A stretch of 5,710 nucleotides of DNA from Maribacter sp. (GTDB taxonomy: Bacteria; Bacteroidota; Bacteroidia; Flavobacteriales; Flavobacteriaceae), in assembly GCA_013001935.1 (NCBI GenBank), contig JABDKZ010000314.1, positions 1-5,710 on the forward strand. The letters are read 5' to 3'. The notes below the pieces were generated by a model. The model saw nothing but the letters and a program-made list of their open reading frames with translations, ran no database searches and had not been told where the DNA came from. This document shows, piece by piece, positions 5,237 through 5,710 of this stretch (its first letter is position 1; each line of letters starts with the position of its first letter). A program made the position numbers and the translations under genes.

Positions 5237-5710
5237 TGAACAAGACAGTAAATATAAATCTCGCAAATACTCTTTTTCATATGGATGAAGAAGCGTACAA
5301 CAAAATGCGTCGTTATTTAGAAGCAATAAAACGTTCATTCGTCAATACTCCAGGTAGCGATGAAATACAAGCTGATATTGAAGCGCGTATTGCAGAACTT
5401 TTCTATGAAAAATTAGAGAACGAACGTCAAGTAATCACCTTGAAAGAAGTTGATGAAGTAATAGCAGTTATGGGTCAACCCGAAGATTATATGATCGACG
5501 AGGATATTTTTGACGACGAGCCAAAAGTCAAATCAACAGCATCGAGAACTACAGGGAGAGTTAAGAAATTATACAGGGACATTGAGCACAAATATATCGG
5601 TGGTGTATGTTCTGGTCTAGAGCACTATCTGGGTTTTGATGCTTTATGGATCCGTATCATATTCATTATCCTGGCCCTTACAACAGGCTTTGGTTTTATA
5701 GCCTATATTT
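5236..5710 (+). CDS. PspC-domain membrane protein, N-terminal part; 3' end outside window
   Basis: The first 158 residues of a PspC-domain protein run off the right edge. The start is the ATG of TAATG at the end of padR. Residues 1-90 form a soluble, charged, helical region: NINLANTLFHMDEEAYNKMRRYLEAI opens it, then SDEIQADIEARIAELF (41-56) and VITLKEVDEVIAVMGQPEDY (66-85). This kind of N-terminal part precedes PspC in many Bacteroidota proteins. An acidic and Ser/Thr linker (86-108) leads to the PspC domain: KKLYRDIEHKYIGGVCSGLEHYLG (110-133, with the conserved GGVCSGLEHYLG core), then WIRIIFIILALTTGFGFIAY as the first membrane helix (138-157). PspC is known from the phage-shock response, where it senses inner-membrane stress together with PspA and PspB; no PspA or PspB is in view. 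Pairing with PadR suggests a repressor-controlled membrane module, by inference. Confidence 0.9.
   Translation, partial: MNKTVNINLANTLFHMDEEAYNKMRRYLEAIKRSFVNTPGSDEIQADIEARIAELFYEKLENERQVITLKEVDEVIAVMGQPEDYMIDEDIFDDEPKVKSTASRTTGRVKKLYRDIEHKYIGGVCSGLEHYLGFDALWIRIIFIILALTTGFGFIAYI

Overview
The window looks like chromosomal DNA from a marine-type Flavobacteriaceae member (phylum Bacteroidota). The DNA is AT-rich. Candidate promoters carry the Bacteroidota -7 signature TAnnTTTG, and ribosome-binding sites are mostly weak or A-rich. The gene set (DUF4870, DUF4442, PadR with PspC, PBP4-type peptidase) is typical of flavobacterial chromosomes. The genus cannot be fixed from this sequence. I see no transposase, integrase, phage gene, CRISPR array, rRNA or tRNA.

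Layout. (1) Positions 1-669, plus strand: the C-terminal part of a PBP4/DacB-type D-Ala-D-Ala carboxypeptidase that enters from the left edge. (2) Positions 679-2893, minus strand: a compact three-gene run read from right to left. It holds a CDF-like cation transporter with an N-terminal metal-binding-like domain, an AIM24/TIGR00266 family protein and a NudK-type GDP-mannose hydrolase with a TTG start. The gaps are 11 and 20 bases, so one transcript is likely, probably from a TAAATTTG promoter element beside a small palindrome. (3) Positions 2894-3179: a 286-base gap with several palindromes and a GC-richer block that is not convincingly coding. (4) Positions 3180-3641, minus strand: a DUF4442 (hot-dog, thioesterase-like) protein. 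(5) Positions 3769 to the right edge, plus strand, divergent from DUF4442: a DUF4870 membrane protein, a secreted NTF2-like (DUF4440/SnoaL type) protein, a PadR-family repressor and the first 158 residues of a PspC-domain membrane protein.

How the genes may work together. The right-hand cluster is the most coherent unit. DUF4870 to NTF2-like and PadR to PspC are each joined by a TAATG one-base stop/start overlap, which suggests translational coupling. The only clear promoter is upstream of DUF4870. Its -33 element sits in the loop of a perfect 8-bp inverted repeat, a plausible site for the PadR repressor encoded downstream. The 191 bases between the two pairs hold no recognisable promoter but are full of RNA structure: two mutually exclusive small hairpins, a 66-base inverted pair of REP-like units, and a hairpin that reads as an intrinsic terminator only on the opposite strand. 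A reasonable model is a PadR-controlled envelope or membrane-homeostasis operon whose second half is modulated after transcription. The motifs are directly visible; the regulatory model is inference.
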